In this document: positions 7,664-15,931 of the stretch, one piece after another
Position numbering within the stretch: the stretch's first letter is position 1
Layout of the letters: each line of letters opens with the position of its first letter
Assembly: GCA_017991935.1 (NCBI GenBank)
Contig: JAGOPP010000013.1
Coordinates: 1-35,005 of the forward strand
From: Oscillospiraceae bacterium
GTDB lineage: Bacteria > Bacillota > Clostridia > Oscillospirales > Ruminococcaceae
Reading direction: 5' to 3'
Length of the DNA stretch: 35,005 bases
Program-made: the position numbers and the translations under genes
The notes under the pieces: model-generated
The model's input: only the letters and a program-made list of their open reading frames with translations
Database searches by the model: none
Told to the model about the DNA's origin: nothing

Positions 7664-9576
7664 TCGTCTTCCTCCATCCATGCGGCCCATTCGTCCATCC
7701 ACGCGGCCTCGCTTTTTTTGAGCTCCTCCATCTCGGCGCAGAGCTCGCTCATTCGGACATAGTCGGCGGCCGTCTCCGGCTCTGCCATCAGGGACGCGAT
7801 CTCGGCGAGACGCAGGTCCGCCGCGGCGATCGCGTCCTCCGCCCGCTTAATCGCGGCGCGGCGCTTCGCCTCCTCGCTCTTTTGCTGCTTCGTGCGGTAA
7901 AACGCGGCATGATTTTCGCTCTGGCTCGGCTCTTTCTTCGGTTTCCGGTCCGGCTCCGCCTCCTGCCGCTTCGCGAGGTAGTCGTCGTAGACGCCCTCGT
8001 AGCTCGCCATGGAGTCGGGAAACATCTCGACGATGCGCGTCGGCACATGGTTGAGCAGGTAGCGGTCGTGGCTCACCATCAGGATGGTGCCCGGATATTC
8101 CCGCAGGGCATGCTCGAGCGCCTCCTTGCAGGGGATGTCCATGTGGTTTGTCGGCTCATCGAGCACGAGGACGTTGGCGCCGGAGAGGGACAGCGCCGCG
8201 AAGGAGAGCCTCGCCCGCTCGCCGCCGCTGAGCACCGCGATCTTTTTAAAAGCGCTCTCCCCGGTGAGCCGCACGCGGCCCAGCGCCGAGCGCAGCGTCA
8301 GCTCGTCGCTGCGCGGATAGCGGTCCCAGAGCTCCTCGAGCGCCGTGTCGCCTTCATGCAGGGTGGCGTTGTTTTGATCATAGTAGCCGATTTTGACGTT
8401 GCGGCCCCACTCGATGATCCCCTTTTTCTTCGGCGCGATGCCTTGCAGTGTCTTGAGCAGGGTGCTCTTTCCCACGCCGTTTCGCCCGACAAGGGCGACC
8501 TTTTCGCCTCTGCGGATCGCAAGGTTGATCTCCGGGCAGAGCAGCTTTTCGTCCTCGCCGGAGCCGGCGGAGAGCTCGAGTTTTTCGACGATCAGCACGT
8601 CCTTGACCGGGTCGCGCTCGAACGGGAACGAAAACTTCGGCGGCTTTTCCGGCGGAACCGGCCGCCCGACCTTCTCCATCCGGTCGAGCTCCTTCTCCCT
8701 GCTCTGGGCGCGGTTCGTGGTGGAGGCGCGGGCCTTATTCTTCGCGATAAAATCCTCGAGGCCCGCGATCTCGCGCATCTGGCGGTCATATTCCTTTTGC
8801 TGGCGCGAAAGCCGCGCGTCCCGCAGGTCGAGGTATTTTGTGTAGCCGGCGGGATAGCGGATCACGGTCCGGTCTTCGAGCTCAAAAATCGTTTTGACGG
8901 TCTTTTCCAGAAAGTACCGGTCGTGCGAGACGGCGAGAATCGCGCCCTTGTAGCCGGAAAGATACTCCTCGAGCCATTCCAGCATCCGAAAATCGAGGTG
9001 GTTGGTAGGTTCATCCAGCATCAAAAGGTCCGGTTCTTCCAATAATAATTTGGCCAAGGCAAGGCGGGTGCGCTCGCCGCCCGAAAGGCTCTCGATCCGG
9101 GTCTCCGGGTCGAATTCCGAAAAGCCCATGCCGGTCAGGATTGTGCGGATCTTGACCTCGATCTGATACCCGCCGGCGGATTCGTACTCGCTCTTGAGCG
9201 CCTCATATTCCGCGGCGAGCGCGCGATAGGCGGCGGAGCCGTGCTCCGCGGCGGCGATGGCGTGCTCATGCTCGCGCAGGGCGGCCTCCACGGCATACTC
9301 GCGCTCAAACACCCGCCGCAGCTCGTCCAAGATGGTGTTTTGCCCGACAAGGCCGCTGTCCTGACACAGAAAGCCGATCTTTTTGCCCTCCGCGCGGGAG
9401 ATCATGCCGCAGTCGGGCTCGAGATCCCCGCTTATAATGTTAAGGAGCGTCGATTTTCCCGCGCCGTTTTCCCCGATCAGGCCGATGCGGTCGCCCTCCT
9501 CGACGCGGAATGTGACGTCCCGCAGGACTTCCCTTGCGCCGAAACTGCGGCCGATGCCCGCAAGATCCACAATCAT
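7660..9576 (-). CDS. ABC-F family ATPase (ribosome-associated)
   Basis: This is a soluble protein of about 638 residues with two ATP-binding cassettes and no membrane segment, the hallmark of ABC-F proteins. These act on ribosomes in translation or antibiotic protection rather than in transport. Domain 1 has Walker A GENGAGKST (from 35), signature LSGGERTRLALAKLL and Walker B LLMLDEPTNHLD. Domain 2 has Walker A GRNGVGKST (from 364), signature LSGGERARLSFAALSL and VLVLDEPTNHMD. A lysine/arginine-rich linker joins them, and the C-terminal ~90 residues form a charged coiled coil, as in the Uup/YdiF-like branch. The start MIVDLAGIG was preferred to an upstream TTG at 9630 because it begins directly at the first ABC strand and overlaps a candidate leader-peptide stop by 4 bp. 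The exact subfamily and any resistance role cannot be decided by eye. Confidence 0.9.
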   Translation of the reverse strand: MIVDLAGIGRSFGAREVLRDVTFRVEEGDRIGLIGENGAGKSTLLNIISGDLEPDCGMISRAEGKKIGFLCQDSGLVGQNTILDELRRVFEREYAVEAALREHEHAIAAAEHGSAAYRALAAEYEALKSEYESAGGYQIEVKIRTILTGMGFSEFDPETRIESLSGGERTRLALAKLLLEEPDLLMLDEPTNHLDFRMLEWLEEYLSGYKGAILAVSHDRYFLEKTVKTIFELEDRTVIRYPAGYTKYLDLRDARLSRQQKEYDRQMREIAGLEDFIAKNKARASTTNRAQSREKELDRMEKVGRPVPPEKPPKFSFPFERDPVKDVLIVEKLELSAGSGEDEKLLCPEINLAIRRGEKVALVGRNGVGKSTLLKTLQGIAPKKKGIIEWGRNVKIGYYDQNNATLHEGDTALEELWDRYPRSDELTLRSALGRVRLTGESAFKKIAVLSGGERARLSFAALSLSGANVLVLDEPTNHMDIPCKEALEHALREYPGTILMVSHDRYLLNHVPTRIVEMFPDSMASYEGVYDDYLAKRQEAEPDRKPKKEPSQSENHAAFYRTKQQKSEEAKRRAAIKRAEDAIAAADLRLAEIASLMAEPETAADYVRMSELCAEMEELKKSEAAWMDEWAAWMEEDE

Positions 9577-9647
9577 CCCGGCGCACGCCCCTTTCTCACA
9601 AAAATGTTTATCATGGCCCCGCAACCGCAACGCATTTGCGGGGCCAT
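9573..9647 (-). CDS. candidate 24-codon leader peptide of the ABC-F gene
   Basis: This short frame on the minus strand begins MAPQMRCGCG and ends RKGRAPG. Its TGA overlaps the ABC-F ATG by 4 bp (ATGA), so ribosomes finishing it could restart on the ABC-F gene. It lies inside the leader RNA expected from the promoter at 9703-9731, and its start codon is part of a strong hairpin. Leader peptides with attenuation are well known upstream of some ABC-F resistance genes. There is no clear Shine-Dalgarno sequence before it (only a GGCGGCGGCCG stretch), so translation is unproven. Confidence 0.4.
   Translation of the reverse strand: MAPQMRCGCGAMINIFVRKGRAPG
9613..9647 (-). promoter_or_regulatory. 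leader hairpin upstream of ABC-F
   Basis: ATGGCCCCGCAA (9613-9624 on plus) and TTGCGGGGCCAT (9636-9647) are perfect 12-bp inverted arms with an 11-nt loop. The hairpin lies in the ABC-F leader RNA and contains the start codon of the candidate leader peptide. It has no T-run, so it could act as an attenuator, anti-attenuator or stability element rather than a plain terminator. Confidence 0.5.
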
Positions 9648-9702
9648 CGGCCGCCGCCGTAGGCGGGCCGTTTAGAGTTTATATAATAGCCGCTTCTCGG
9701 GT

Positions 9703-9731
9703 ATTATATCGAAAATCGACCGCGTTTGCAA
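9703..9731 (-). promoter_or_regulatory. promoter of the ABC-F operon
   Basis: On the minus strand, -35 TTGCAA (9726-9731) is followed by a 17-nt spacer and a perfect -10 TATAAT (9703-9708). The predicted start near 9696 leaves a ~120-nt leader before the ABC-F ATG. It is back-to-back with the peptidase promoter: the two -35 boxes are one base apart. Confidence 0.7.
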
Positions 9732-9732
9732 C

Positions 9733-9760
9733 TTGCTATTTTCGCGATCTATCCTATAAT
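9733..9760 (+). promoter_or_regulatory. promoter of the M3-type peptidase gene
   Basis: -35 TTGCTA (9733-9738), a 16-nt spacer and a perfect -10 TATAAT (9755-9760). A strong GGAGG site (9780-9784) lies 5 nt before the ATG at 9790. It is divergent from the ABC-F promoter, so polymerases may compete. Confidence 0.65.
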
Positions 9761-9789
9761 AAAATTATCTTATTTTTCCGGAGGACGCT

Positions 9790-11982
9790 ATGCCGAAAAT
9801 CTGCCCGAACTGCAAAACCGAATCCGACGACGCCTATCAGTTTTGCCCCAACTGCGGGGGCGCGCTGCCGGATCGGGAGACGGATTCCCCCGCCGCCCCC
9901 TCGCCCGTCTGCTGCCCCAACTGCGGCGGGACGCTGACGGCGGACGACCGCTTCTGCAAGAGCTGCGGCGCGCCGGCCCCGGCGGAAGCCTCCGGATCGG
10001 AATCCTTCGCGCCCATGTCCCCCCGCCCCGCGGTGCCGGCCCCGGAAATGAAAAAAAAACCGGGCTCCGGCGGCAGAGGACTGCTGATTTTTATTTTGAT
10101 CTCGATGACGGTCGTGGTGATCGGCATCGTGATCCTCGGCGCGCTCGCGGTCGTCAATTTCTTTAAATACGAGGCGGAGCGGACGGAAGTCTCCAAAGAG
10201 GAGCCGTATTCCGAGGGGGAGGCGTGGCAGGGCGACCCTTGGGCCCCGGATTCCGACCTGTCCGGCAGGTTTCACGCCGACACGCACTTTTGCGATTACG
10301 AATACGCGCGGCCGGATTTTGCGGCGATCTCGGAGGAGATCGCCGCCGCGACGGATTTGATCGAAAACGGCGGGAGCTCCAAGGATTTCTCCGCCTACGG
10401 GGCGGCGATCCTTGAAAAGCTCAACGGCATGCTCACGATGTACAGTCTGCTTGACGTCTACACGAGCCTCGACTACACGGACTCCTATTATCAGCAGGAG
10501 TATCTGCTGATGGTGGAATCCTGCAACCGGCTCGACACGGAATTCAACGATATGATCGCCGCGACGGTCGGGACGGAATACGAGCAGGTCCTGCGGGACC
10601 TCTGGGGCGGCGACTACTTCGAGTCCTGCCTCCAGTACGCGAAGTTCAACTCCGATCAGATCGTGGAGCTGAGCCTGCGGGAGGCCGAGCTCATCGAGGA
10701 GTACGACGTGGCGGTCGAGGACACCTCCGTCACCGTGGACGGCCGGCAATGGACAATGGACGACTTGCAAAGCTACGGCGCGGGCCTCGGCGACGAGGAA
10801 TATTATATCGTCTACGACGCGATCTGCGCGGCGACCAACGAGAAAGCGGGCGTGATCTTCAAGCAGCTCGTCGGCGTCCGCAACGAGATCGCGGAGAAGC
10901 TGGGCTACGGGAGCTACGCGGATTATGCCTACGAACTGCACGGGCGGGACTATTCGCCCGAGGACGCCGAGGCGTTTCAAGAGGCGGCCAAGACCTACAT
11001 CGCGCCGCTGTACGAGGAGGTCTACGAGCTCTCCTTTCACACCGACTATTACGCGCTCTACTCCGGCGAATACGACGCGGGCGACATGCTGCCCAAAATC
11101 TACGACTGCGCCCAGTCGCTCTCCCCCAAGATCTCCGGGGCAATGAACTATATGCTGACCTGCGGGCTCTACGACATCGAGCCGTCCGACACGAAGCTCT
11201 CCGGCGGGTTCACCACCTATTTCACCTCCTACGGCGCTCCGTTCCTGTTTGACAACTGGGACGGGGACTGGGATTCCGTCTCCGGATTCACGCACGAGCT
11301 CGGGCATTACGCCTCCTATTATAACCGGGACACTTACGGCTGGGACACCCCCGACTCCACGGACATCGCCGAAATCGACTCCCAGACGCTGGAGCTGCTG
11401 TTTACAAACGACTACGACGACATCTTTGAGGACGGCACCGCCGACGCCGCGCGGATGGAGGAGATGCTGGGCGTCCTGCACGCGATCCTCTCCGGCTGCA
11501 TGGAGGATGAGTTCCAGCAGCGGCTCTACGAGAATCCGGATCTGACGCTCCCGGAGATCAACGCCCTTTATTACCGGCTCGCGGCGGATTACGGCCTCTC
11601 CGCCGTCTACCGTTACAGCCCGGAGGAATGGGTGTTCATCACCCACACGTTCGAGTCCCCCTTTTACTACATCAGCTACGCCGCCTCCATGGTCCCCTCC
11701 GCCGAGATCTTCTTCCTCTCTTTGGAGGACGGGGAGGGCGCGGCGGAGATCTACGAGGAGATCCTTGACCGCGAAACCGACGAGGGGTTTTTGGAGATTC
11801 TGGAGCGGGAGGAGTTGGGCGACCCGTTTGACCCGGAGACGCTCTCCGCGCTCTCCGATCAGATTTTAGCCTACTGCCAGACGCTGACGGACGCCGAACC
11901 CGACGCCCAACCCGGGGCCGCCGAGTTCCCGTTCGGGGACTACGGGGATTACGACGAATTTGGGGATCTCTTCGCCTCCTGA
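9790..11982 (+). CDS. membrane-anchored M3-family metallopeptidase with N-terminal zinc ribbons
   Basis: This 730-residue protein begins with two short zinc-ribbon units (ICPNCKTE...FCPNCGG and CCPNCGG...FCKSCGAP). A Pro/Ala-rich spacer and a single membrane helix (about 98-122, LLIFILISMTVVVIGIVIL) follow. The remaining ~600 residues fit an M3 (oligoendopeptidase F-like) zinc peptidase. The active site is FTHELGHYASYYN, with zinc ligands His502 and His506, catalytic Glu503, and a third ligand probably Glu528 in AEIDSQTLELL. The topology would put the ribbons in the cytoplasm and the peptidase outside the cell, although M3 enzymes are usually cytoplasmic. The C-terminus is acidic and glycine/tyrosine-rich. 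The gene has its own promoter and ends before a shared terminator at 12191-12232. The substrate is unknown. Confidence 0.85.
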   Translation: MPKICPNCKTESDDAYQFCPNCGGALPDRETDSPAAPSPVCCPNCGGTLTADDRFCKSCGAPAPAEASGSESFAPMSPRPAVPAPEMKKKPGSGGRGLLIFILISMTVVVIGIVILGALAVVNFFKYEAERTEVSKEEPYSEGEAWQGDPWAPDSDLSGRFHADTHFCDYEYARPDFAAISEEIAAATDLIENGGSSKDFSAYGAAILEKLNGMLTMYSLLDVYTSLDYTDSYYQQEYLLMVESCNRLDTEFNDMIAATVGTEYEQVLRDLWGGDYFESCLQYAKFNSDQIVELSLREAELIEEYDVAVEDTSVTVDGRQWTMDDLQSYGAGLGDEEYYIVYDAICAATNEKAGVIFKQLVGVRNEIAEKLGYGSYADYAYELHGRDYSPEDAEAFQEAAKTYIAPLYEEVYELSFHTDYYALYSGEYDAGDMLPKIYDCAQSLSPKISGAMNYMLTCGLYDIEPSDTKLSGGFTTYFTSYGAPFLFDNWDGDWDSVSGFTHELGHYASYYNRDTYGWDTPDSTDIAEIDSQTLELLFTNDYDDIFEDGTADAARMEEMLGVLHAILSGCMEDEFQQRLYENPDLTLPEINALYYRLAADYGLSAVYRYSPEEWVFITHTFESPFYYISYAASMVPSAEIFFLSLEDGEGAAEIYEEILDRETDEGFLEILEREELGDPFDPETLSALSDQILAYCQTLTDAEPDAQPGAAEFPFGDYGDYDEFGDLFAS

Positions 11983-12019
11983 CCATGGCGGACTGCGGGG
12001 GTTTTGTCCCGGCCGACGA

Positions 12020-12064
12020 TTTTCCGTTCGGCGGCTTTCCGATCGGAGGATTTCCGGCCGGCGG
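12020..12064. repeat. three tandem 15-bp repeats
   Basis: Three consecutive 15-bp units, TTTTCCGTTCGGCGG, CTTTCCGATCGGAGG and ATTTCCGGCCGGCGG, share the pattern TTTCCGnnCGGnGG. The middle CCGnnCGG is palindromic in each. They lie in the 270-bp gap between the convergent peptidase and rnfB genes, where I see no gene. Confidence 0.6.
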
Positions 12065-12190
12065 CGGAAAATTGGAGCTTAGGAAGATTTCTTAGGCCCC
12101 GGCCGTCGGCGGCTTCCGGGGGCCCCTGCTCTGTTTCTGCGGCTTTTTTCAACCAGCATTCAAAGATGCCGAAAACCTTATTCACGTCAA

Positions 12191-12232
12191 AAGAAGCGCC
12201 CCGCCCGAAACAGATCGGGCGGGGCGCTTCTT
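12191..12232. terminator. bidirectional terminator between the peptidase gene and rnf operon
   Basis: The 18-bp arms at 12191-12208 and 12215-12232 are perfect reverse complements around the 6-nt loop AACAGA, with a GCGCCCCGCCC core. The minus strand continues into TTTTGACG and the plus strand into TTCTATGTCTT. It lies 20 nt past the rnfB stop and ends convergent transcripts from both sides. Confidence 0.88.
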
Positions 12233-12251
12233 CTATGTCTTAGGCGGGCCG

Positions 12252-13148
12252 TCAGCCCTCCTCGGGCGGGTCCACCGTCTTCCCCTCCGGGGCGACGGGC
12301 GGCTCGACCGGTTTTTCCTCCCGCGCGGCGGCTTCCATCACTTCCGCCGGGACCGCCGTGAAGCAGTTGCGGATGGTGCCGGTTGGGCAGACCTCCATGC
12401 ACTTGCCGCAGCTGATGCATTTGGAGTAATCGATCCGGGAGAGGAAATCCTCGATGGTGATGGCGCCCGTCGGGCAGGCCTTCTCGCACTTTTTGCAGGC
12501 GATGCAGCCGGTCGGGCAGTTTTTATGCGTCACCGGGCCCTTGTCCTTGCTCGAGCAGGCGACGTAATAATTCTTTGCGCACGGGATCAGCTCGATGATA
12601 TGTTTCGGGCAGGTTTTGACGCATTTGCCGCAGCCCGAACATTTGGATTTGTCGACCGCCGCGGTGCCGTTGACCACATGGATGGCGTCGTACTCGCACG
12701 CGAGCACGCAGTCGCCGTAGCCGAGGCAGGCGTATTTGCAGCTGTATTTCCCGCCGAAATACCCGGCCGCGGCCTCGCAGCTCGGGACGCCGTGATACTC
12801 CATGGCGACGGCCGTGCGCTCGCAGTCCTTTCCGCAGTGGACGACGGCGTACACCGGGACAAATTCCTCCGCGGCGACGCCCATGACGGCGGCGAGCCTC
12901 GCGACCGTCTCCGCGCCGCCCGGGTTGCACAGGTTGCAGGGCGCGCCCTCCAAGATCTTCTGCGCGTAGTCGTCGCATCCGGCGAATCCGCAGCCGCCGC
13001 AGTTCGCGCCGGGCAGGCACTCGCGGACCTTATCGAAGCGGTCGTCTTTTTTGACGCTCATGTATTTTGCCGCGACGGAAAGCATCACGCCGCTGAACAG
13101 GCCGGTTCCGCCGACCACCAAAACAGGAAGTAAATAATCATTTAACAT
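12252..13148 (-). CDS. rnfB: Rnf complex iron-sulfur subunit B
   Basis: RnfB is the multi-cluster ferredoxin-type subunit that passes electrons from reduced ferredoxin towards the membrane part of Rnf. The 298-residue protein has one N-terminal membrane helix (about 5-28). It then carries the characteristic CLPGANCGGCGFAGC domain (Cys44, 50, 53, 58) with CNLC nearby. Several ferredoxin motifs follow, such as CSGCGKCVKTCP, CIACKKCEKACP and CISCGKCMEVCP. The C-terminal ~40 residues are a Pro/Glu-rich tail. It is the last gene of the operon, 16 nt after rnfA, and is followed by a strong terminator. Confidence 0.96.
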   Translation of the reverse strand: MLNDYLLPVLVVGGTGLFSGVMLSVAAKYMSVKKDDRFDKVRECLPGANCGGCGFAGCDDYAQKILEGAPCNLCNPGGAETVARLAAVMGVAAEEFVPVYAVVHCGKDCERTAVAMEYHGVPSCEAAAGYFGGKYSCKYACLGYGDCVLACEYDAIHVVNGTAAVDKSKCSGCGKCVKTCPKHIIELIPCAKNYYVACSSKDKGPVTHKNCPTGCIACKKCEKACPTGAITIEDFLSRIDYSKCISCGKCMEVCPTGTIRNCFTAVPAEVMEAAAREEKPVEPPVAPEGKTVDPPEEG

Positions 13149-13164
13149 CTTCTTCGCGCCCCCC

Positions 13165-13761
13165 TCAACCGAAAATGCCTTCGATCAGGCCGGCGAATCC
13201 CATAAAGCCCATCGAAACCAGCGAGGCGGCGATCAGCGCGGACGGGATGCCCTTGAGGGCGTCCGGGATCCCCTCGGCGCTGTCGATTCTCGAACGCACA
13301 CCGTTAAACAGGATCATCGCCAGCAGGAAGCCGAGGCCGGTGCCGAACGCGTTGACCAGCGACTGAACGTAGCCGTAGCTCTTATCAATATTCGTCAGCG
13401 TGATGCCGAGGACCGCGCAGTTCGTCGTGATCAGCGGCAGGTAGACGCCGAGCTGCCGATGCAGGGCCGGCGTGTATTTTTTCATGATGATCTCCACGAG
13501 CTGCACGAGCGCCGCGATGATCAGGATGAAGGAGAGCGTCTCCAGATAGCCCATGCCTCTGGGCACCAGCAGATACATCTGGAAGGGCCACGTCGCGGCG
13601 GTCGCCATCACGAGCACGAACGTGACCGCGATCCCCATGCCCACCGCGGAATCCATCTTTCTGGAGACGCCGAGGAACGGGCAGATGCCCATAAACTGCG
13701 CGAGCACGACGTTGTTGACGAGGATGCAGCCGAGGATCAGGGCTAAATATTCTTTTGCCAT
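13165..13761 (-). CDS. rnfA: Rnf complex membrane subunit A
   Basis: This 198-residue integral membrane protein has about six helices. Cys27 in GICPFLG and Cys115 in TNCAVLG are the conserved cysteines that, with their counterparts in RnfE, hold an intramembrane iron-sulfur cluster in Rnf/Nqr complexes. The start MAKEYLALI at 13761 is preferred over an upstream in-frame start at 13794. It is preceded by GGAAGGGGGCG, and its ATG shares a base with the rnfE stop (TGATG), as expected for coupled genes. Confidence 0.96.
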   Translation of the reverse strand: MAKEYLALILGCILVNNVVLAQFMGICPFLGVSRKMDSAVGMGIAVTFVLVMATAATWPFQMYLLVPRGMGYLETLSFILIIAALVQLVEIIMKKYTPALHRQLGVYLPLITTNCAVLGITLTNIDKSYGYVQSLVNAFGTGLGFLLAMILFNGVRSRIDSAEGIPDALKGIPSALIAASLVSMGFMGFAGLIEGIFG

Positions 13762-14432
13762 CACTTCGCGCCCCCTTCCGAAGCTTTCACGCACTGGCCG
13801 GCGAACGGGCAGGCCGTGCAGCCGGAGGCCTCTTTATGGCTGACCTTGCCCTTTGTGATAATGGCCACCGCGGCGACCAGCAGGCCGAAGACGAAAAAGC
13901 CGCCCGGCGCGAGCCCGAACACGGCGATCGGGTCCACCGACTCCGGCAGCACCCGGATGCCGAGCCAAGTCCCGGCGCCGAGGATCTCTCGCACCGTACT
14001 CATCAGAATGAGCGCGAGCGTAAAGCCGATCCCCATGCCCAAGCCGTCCAGCGCGGAGGCGAGCACGCCGTTTTTGTTGGCAAACATCTCGGCGCGGCCG
14101 AGGATGATGCAGTTGACGACGATCAGCGGCAGAAAGACGCCCAAGGCGTCGTTGAGCGCCGGCGCGAACGCCTGCACGATAAACTGGACGATCGTCACAA
14201 ACCCGGCGATCACAATGATATAGCACGGGATGCGCACGGTGTCCGGGATGATCTTTCTAAGCATGGAGATCACGACGTTGGAGCAGATCAGCACAAACGC
14301 CGCCGCGATGCCCATGCCGATGCCGTTGGCGACCATCGTGGTGACGGCGATGGTCGGGCAGGTGCCGAGAACGAGGACCAGCGTCGGGTTTTCCCGGATG
14401 ATCCCGTTCGTAAATGTCTTCCAGTTGCTCAT
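13761..14432 (-). CDS. rnfE: Rnf complex membrane subunit E
   Basis: This 223-residue membrane protein is paralogous to RnfA, with Cys25 (LGTCPTIAV) and Cys108 (VVNCIILGRAEMFA) as the likely intramembrane cluster ligands. The C-terminal cytoplasmic tail adds a small cysteine group, SGCTACPFAGQC (Cys205, 208, 214). The ATG shares a base with the rnfG stop (TGATG), so translation is coupled on both sides. Confidence 0.96.
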   Translation of the reverse strand: MSNWKTFTNGIIRENPTLVLVLGTCPTIAVTTMVANGIGMGIAAAFVLICSNVVISMLRKIIPDTVRIPCYIIVIAGFVTIVQFIVQAFAPALNDALGVFLPLIVVNCIILGRAEMFANKNGVLASALDGLGMGIGFTLALILMSTVREILGAGTWLGIRVLPESVDPIAVFGLAPGGFFVFGLLVAAVAIITKGKVSHKEASGCTACPFAGQCVKASEGGAK

Positions 14433-14989
14433 CAGCCCTCACCTCCCACTGTGTTTCCGAAAAAGTCGAGCGCGGCCCGCACCCCGTTTTTGATCGCGGT
14501 CGAGGTGATGGTCGCCCCGCTGATGAGATCCGGCTCGGCGGATTTCATGCCGATGTATTGTTTGAGGTATTCCGGGACCGTGGCTTTGGAGCCGAGGCCC
14601 TGCGTCTCCGCGTGCTCGAGGACGGTCACGCCCGTGACGGCCCCGTCCATCCCGACGCCGACCATCATCTTGACGGTCCCGCCGTATCCCTTTGTGCCGA
14701 CGGTGACGACCGCGCCGGCAAGCTCGTGGCTTTCATTATAGACAAGGCTGTAGGCGAGGACGCCGCCGCCTTCCTCGATCTTGGCGGGGTCGCCCTCCTC
14801 AAACGTGATCTCCGAAGCGCCCGCCGCCTGTGCCGGAAAGACCTCTTTCATGGCTTCGGCCGCGGCGTTGGCGTTCGCGGCCTCGATATACGGCAGCGTA
14901 AACTGGTAGGTCGCGGCCAGCGCCGCCACGGTGATGACGCAGATGACGCTCAGCACCACGATGGGCCTCAGAAATTCCTTTTTGCTCAT
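14432..14989 (-). CDS. rnfG: Rnf complex FMN-binding subunit G
   Basis: This 185-residue protein has an N-terminal membrane anchor (about 8-28, PIVVLSVICVITVAALAATY) and an extracytoplasmic FMN-binding domain. The flavinylation motif is SGATITS with Thr160 as the predicted covalent FMN site, which needs an ApbE-type transferase encoded elsewhere. The start MSKKEFL at 14989 overlaps the rnfD stop by 4 bp (ATGA). A longer open frame to 15379 only reads through rnfD. Confidence 0.95.
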   Translation of the reverse strand: MSKKEFLRPIVVLSVICVITVAALAATYQFTLPYIEAANANAAAEAMKEVFPAQAAGASEITFEEGDPAKIEEGGGVLAYSLVYNESHELAGAVVTVGTKGYGGTVKMMVGVGMDGAVTGVTVLEHAETQGLGSKATVPEYLKQYIGMKSAEPDLISGATITSTAIKNGVRAALDFFGNTVGGEG

Positions 14990-15930
14990 TTGGCGTCGCC
15001 CCCTTTCGCGGGAACCAGCGCGCCGAAGGGCTTTGTCTCGGTCATGCGGTCGATCAGCGGCGTCACGATGTTCATCAGGAGGATGGCGAACGAGACGCCC
15101 TCCGGATAGCTGCCGTAGACGCGGATCAGCATCGTGATGACGCCGCAGCCGACGGCGTAGATGAATTTGCCCTTGCCGGTGGCCGGCGAGGTGACGTAAT
15201 CGGTGGCCATAAAGATCGCGCCGAGCAAGAGGCCGCCCGCGAAAATATGATAGGCCGGGTTTTCGCCGCAGAGGTAGGCCACGGCGGCCACCGTGCCGAT
15301 ATATGTAAGCGGGATGACCGGGGAAATAACCTTCAGCGCGACCAGCAGGATGCCGCCGGCGATCAGGATGAGCGCGCAAGTCTCGCCGAGGGAGCCGCCG
15401 GTCCTGCCGAGGAGCAGGTCGAAGAAATCTGCCGTTTCGGTTTTCAGCGGCGTCGCGGAGGAGACCGCGTCGAGATACCCGGCGGCCTTGGAGCCCTCGT
15501 AGACCCTCCAGTCGGTCATGCGCGTCGCAAAGGAGATCAGCAGGAACACCCTGCCCCCGATGGCCGGATTCATGAAGTTCTGGCCGATGCCGCCGAAGAA
15601 TTCTTTAATGACGATGATGGCGAAGAGGCAGCCCACCACGGCCTCCCAGATCGGCATGGAGACCGGCAGGTTGTAGGCGAGCAGCACGCCCGTGACGACC
15701 GCGGAGAGGTCCCCGGTCGAATCGGGGCGCTTGACGAGCCAGCACCAGAGCATCTCGAACAGCGGGCTGCAGATGGCGCAGATCAGGATCAGGTAGAGCG
15801 CCCGCATCCCGAAGAAATAGACGGAGAAGGCCCCCGCCGGGGCGAGCGCGATCAGGACTTTCAGCATGATCGACCTTGTGGTCTCGCCGCTGCGCGTATG
15901 CGGGGAACTGGTGACAACCAGACGATCCAT
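14986..15930 (-). CDS. rnfD: Rnf complex membrane flavoprotein subunit D
   Basis: This 314-residue polytopic subunit carries the second covalent FMN of Rnf and forms part of the ion path. The flavinylation region is DAVSSATPLKTE with Thr160 predicted as the attachment site; the motif reads SSAT instead of the SGAT seen in RnfG. MNPAIGGRVFLL is a typical NqrB/RnfD segment. It begins one base after the rnfC stop and overlaps rnfG by 4 bp. Confidence 0.95.
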   Translation of the reverse strand: MDRLVVTSSPHTRSGETTRSIMLKVLIALAPAGAFSVYFFGMRALYLILICAICSPLFEMLWCWLVKRPDSTGDLSAVVTGVLLAYNLPVSMPIWEAVVGCLFAIIVIKEFFGGIGQNFMNPAIGGRVFLLISFATRMTDWRVYEGSKAAGYLDAVSSATPLKTETADFFDLLLGRTGGSLGETCALILIAGGILLVALKVISPVIPLTYIGTVAAVAYLCGENPAYHIFAGGLLLGAIFMATDYVTSPATGKGKFIYAVGCGVITMLIRVYGSYPEGVSFAILLMNIVTPLIDRMTETKPFGALVPAKGGDAK

Positions 15931-15931
15931 G

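Noticed and set aside
14990..15379. N-terminal extension of rnfG
   Set aside because: It is an out-of-frame reading of rnfD with arginine/histidine-rich sequence. MSKKEFL with an ATGA overlap is the natural start.
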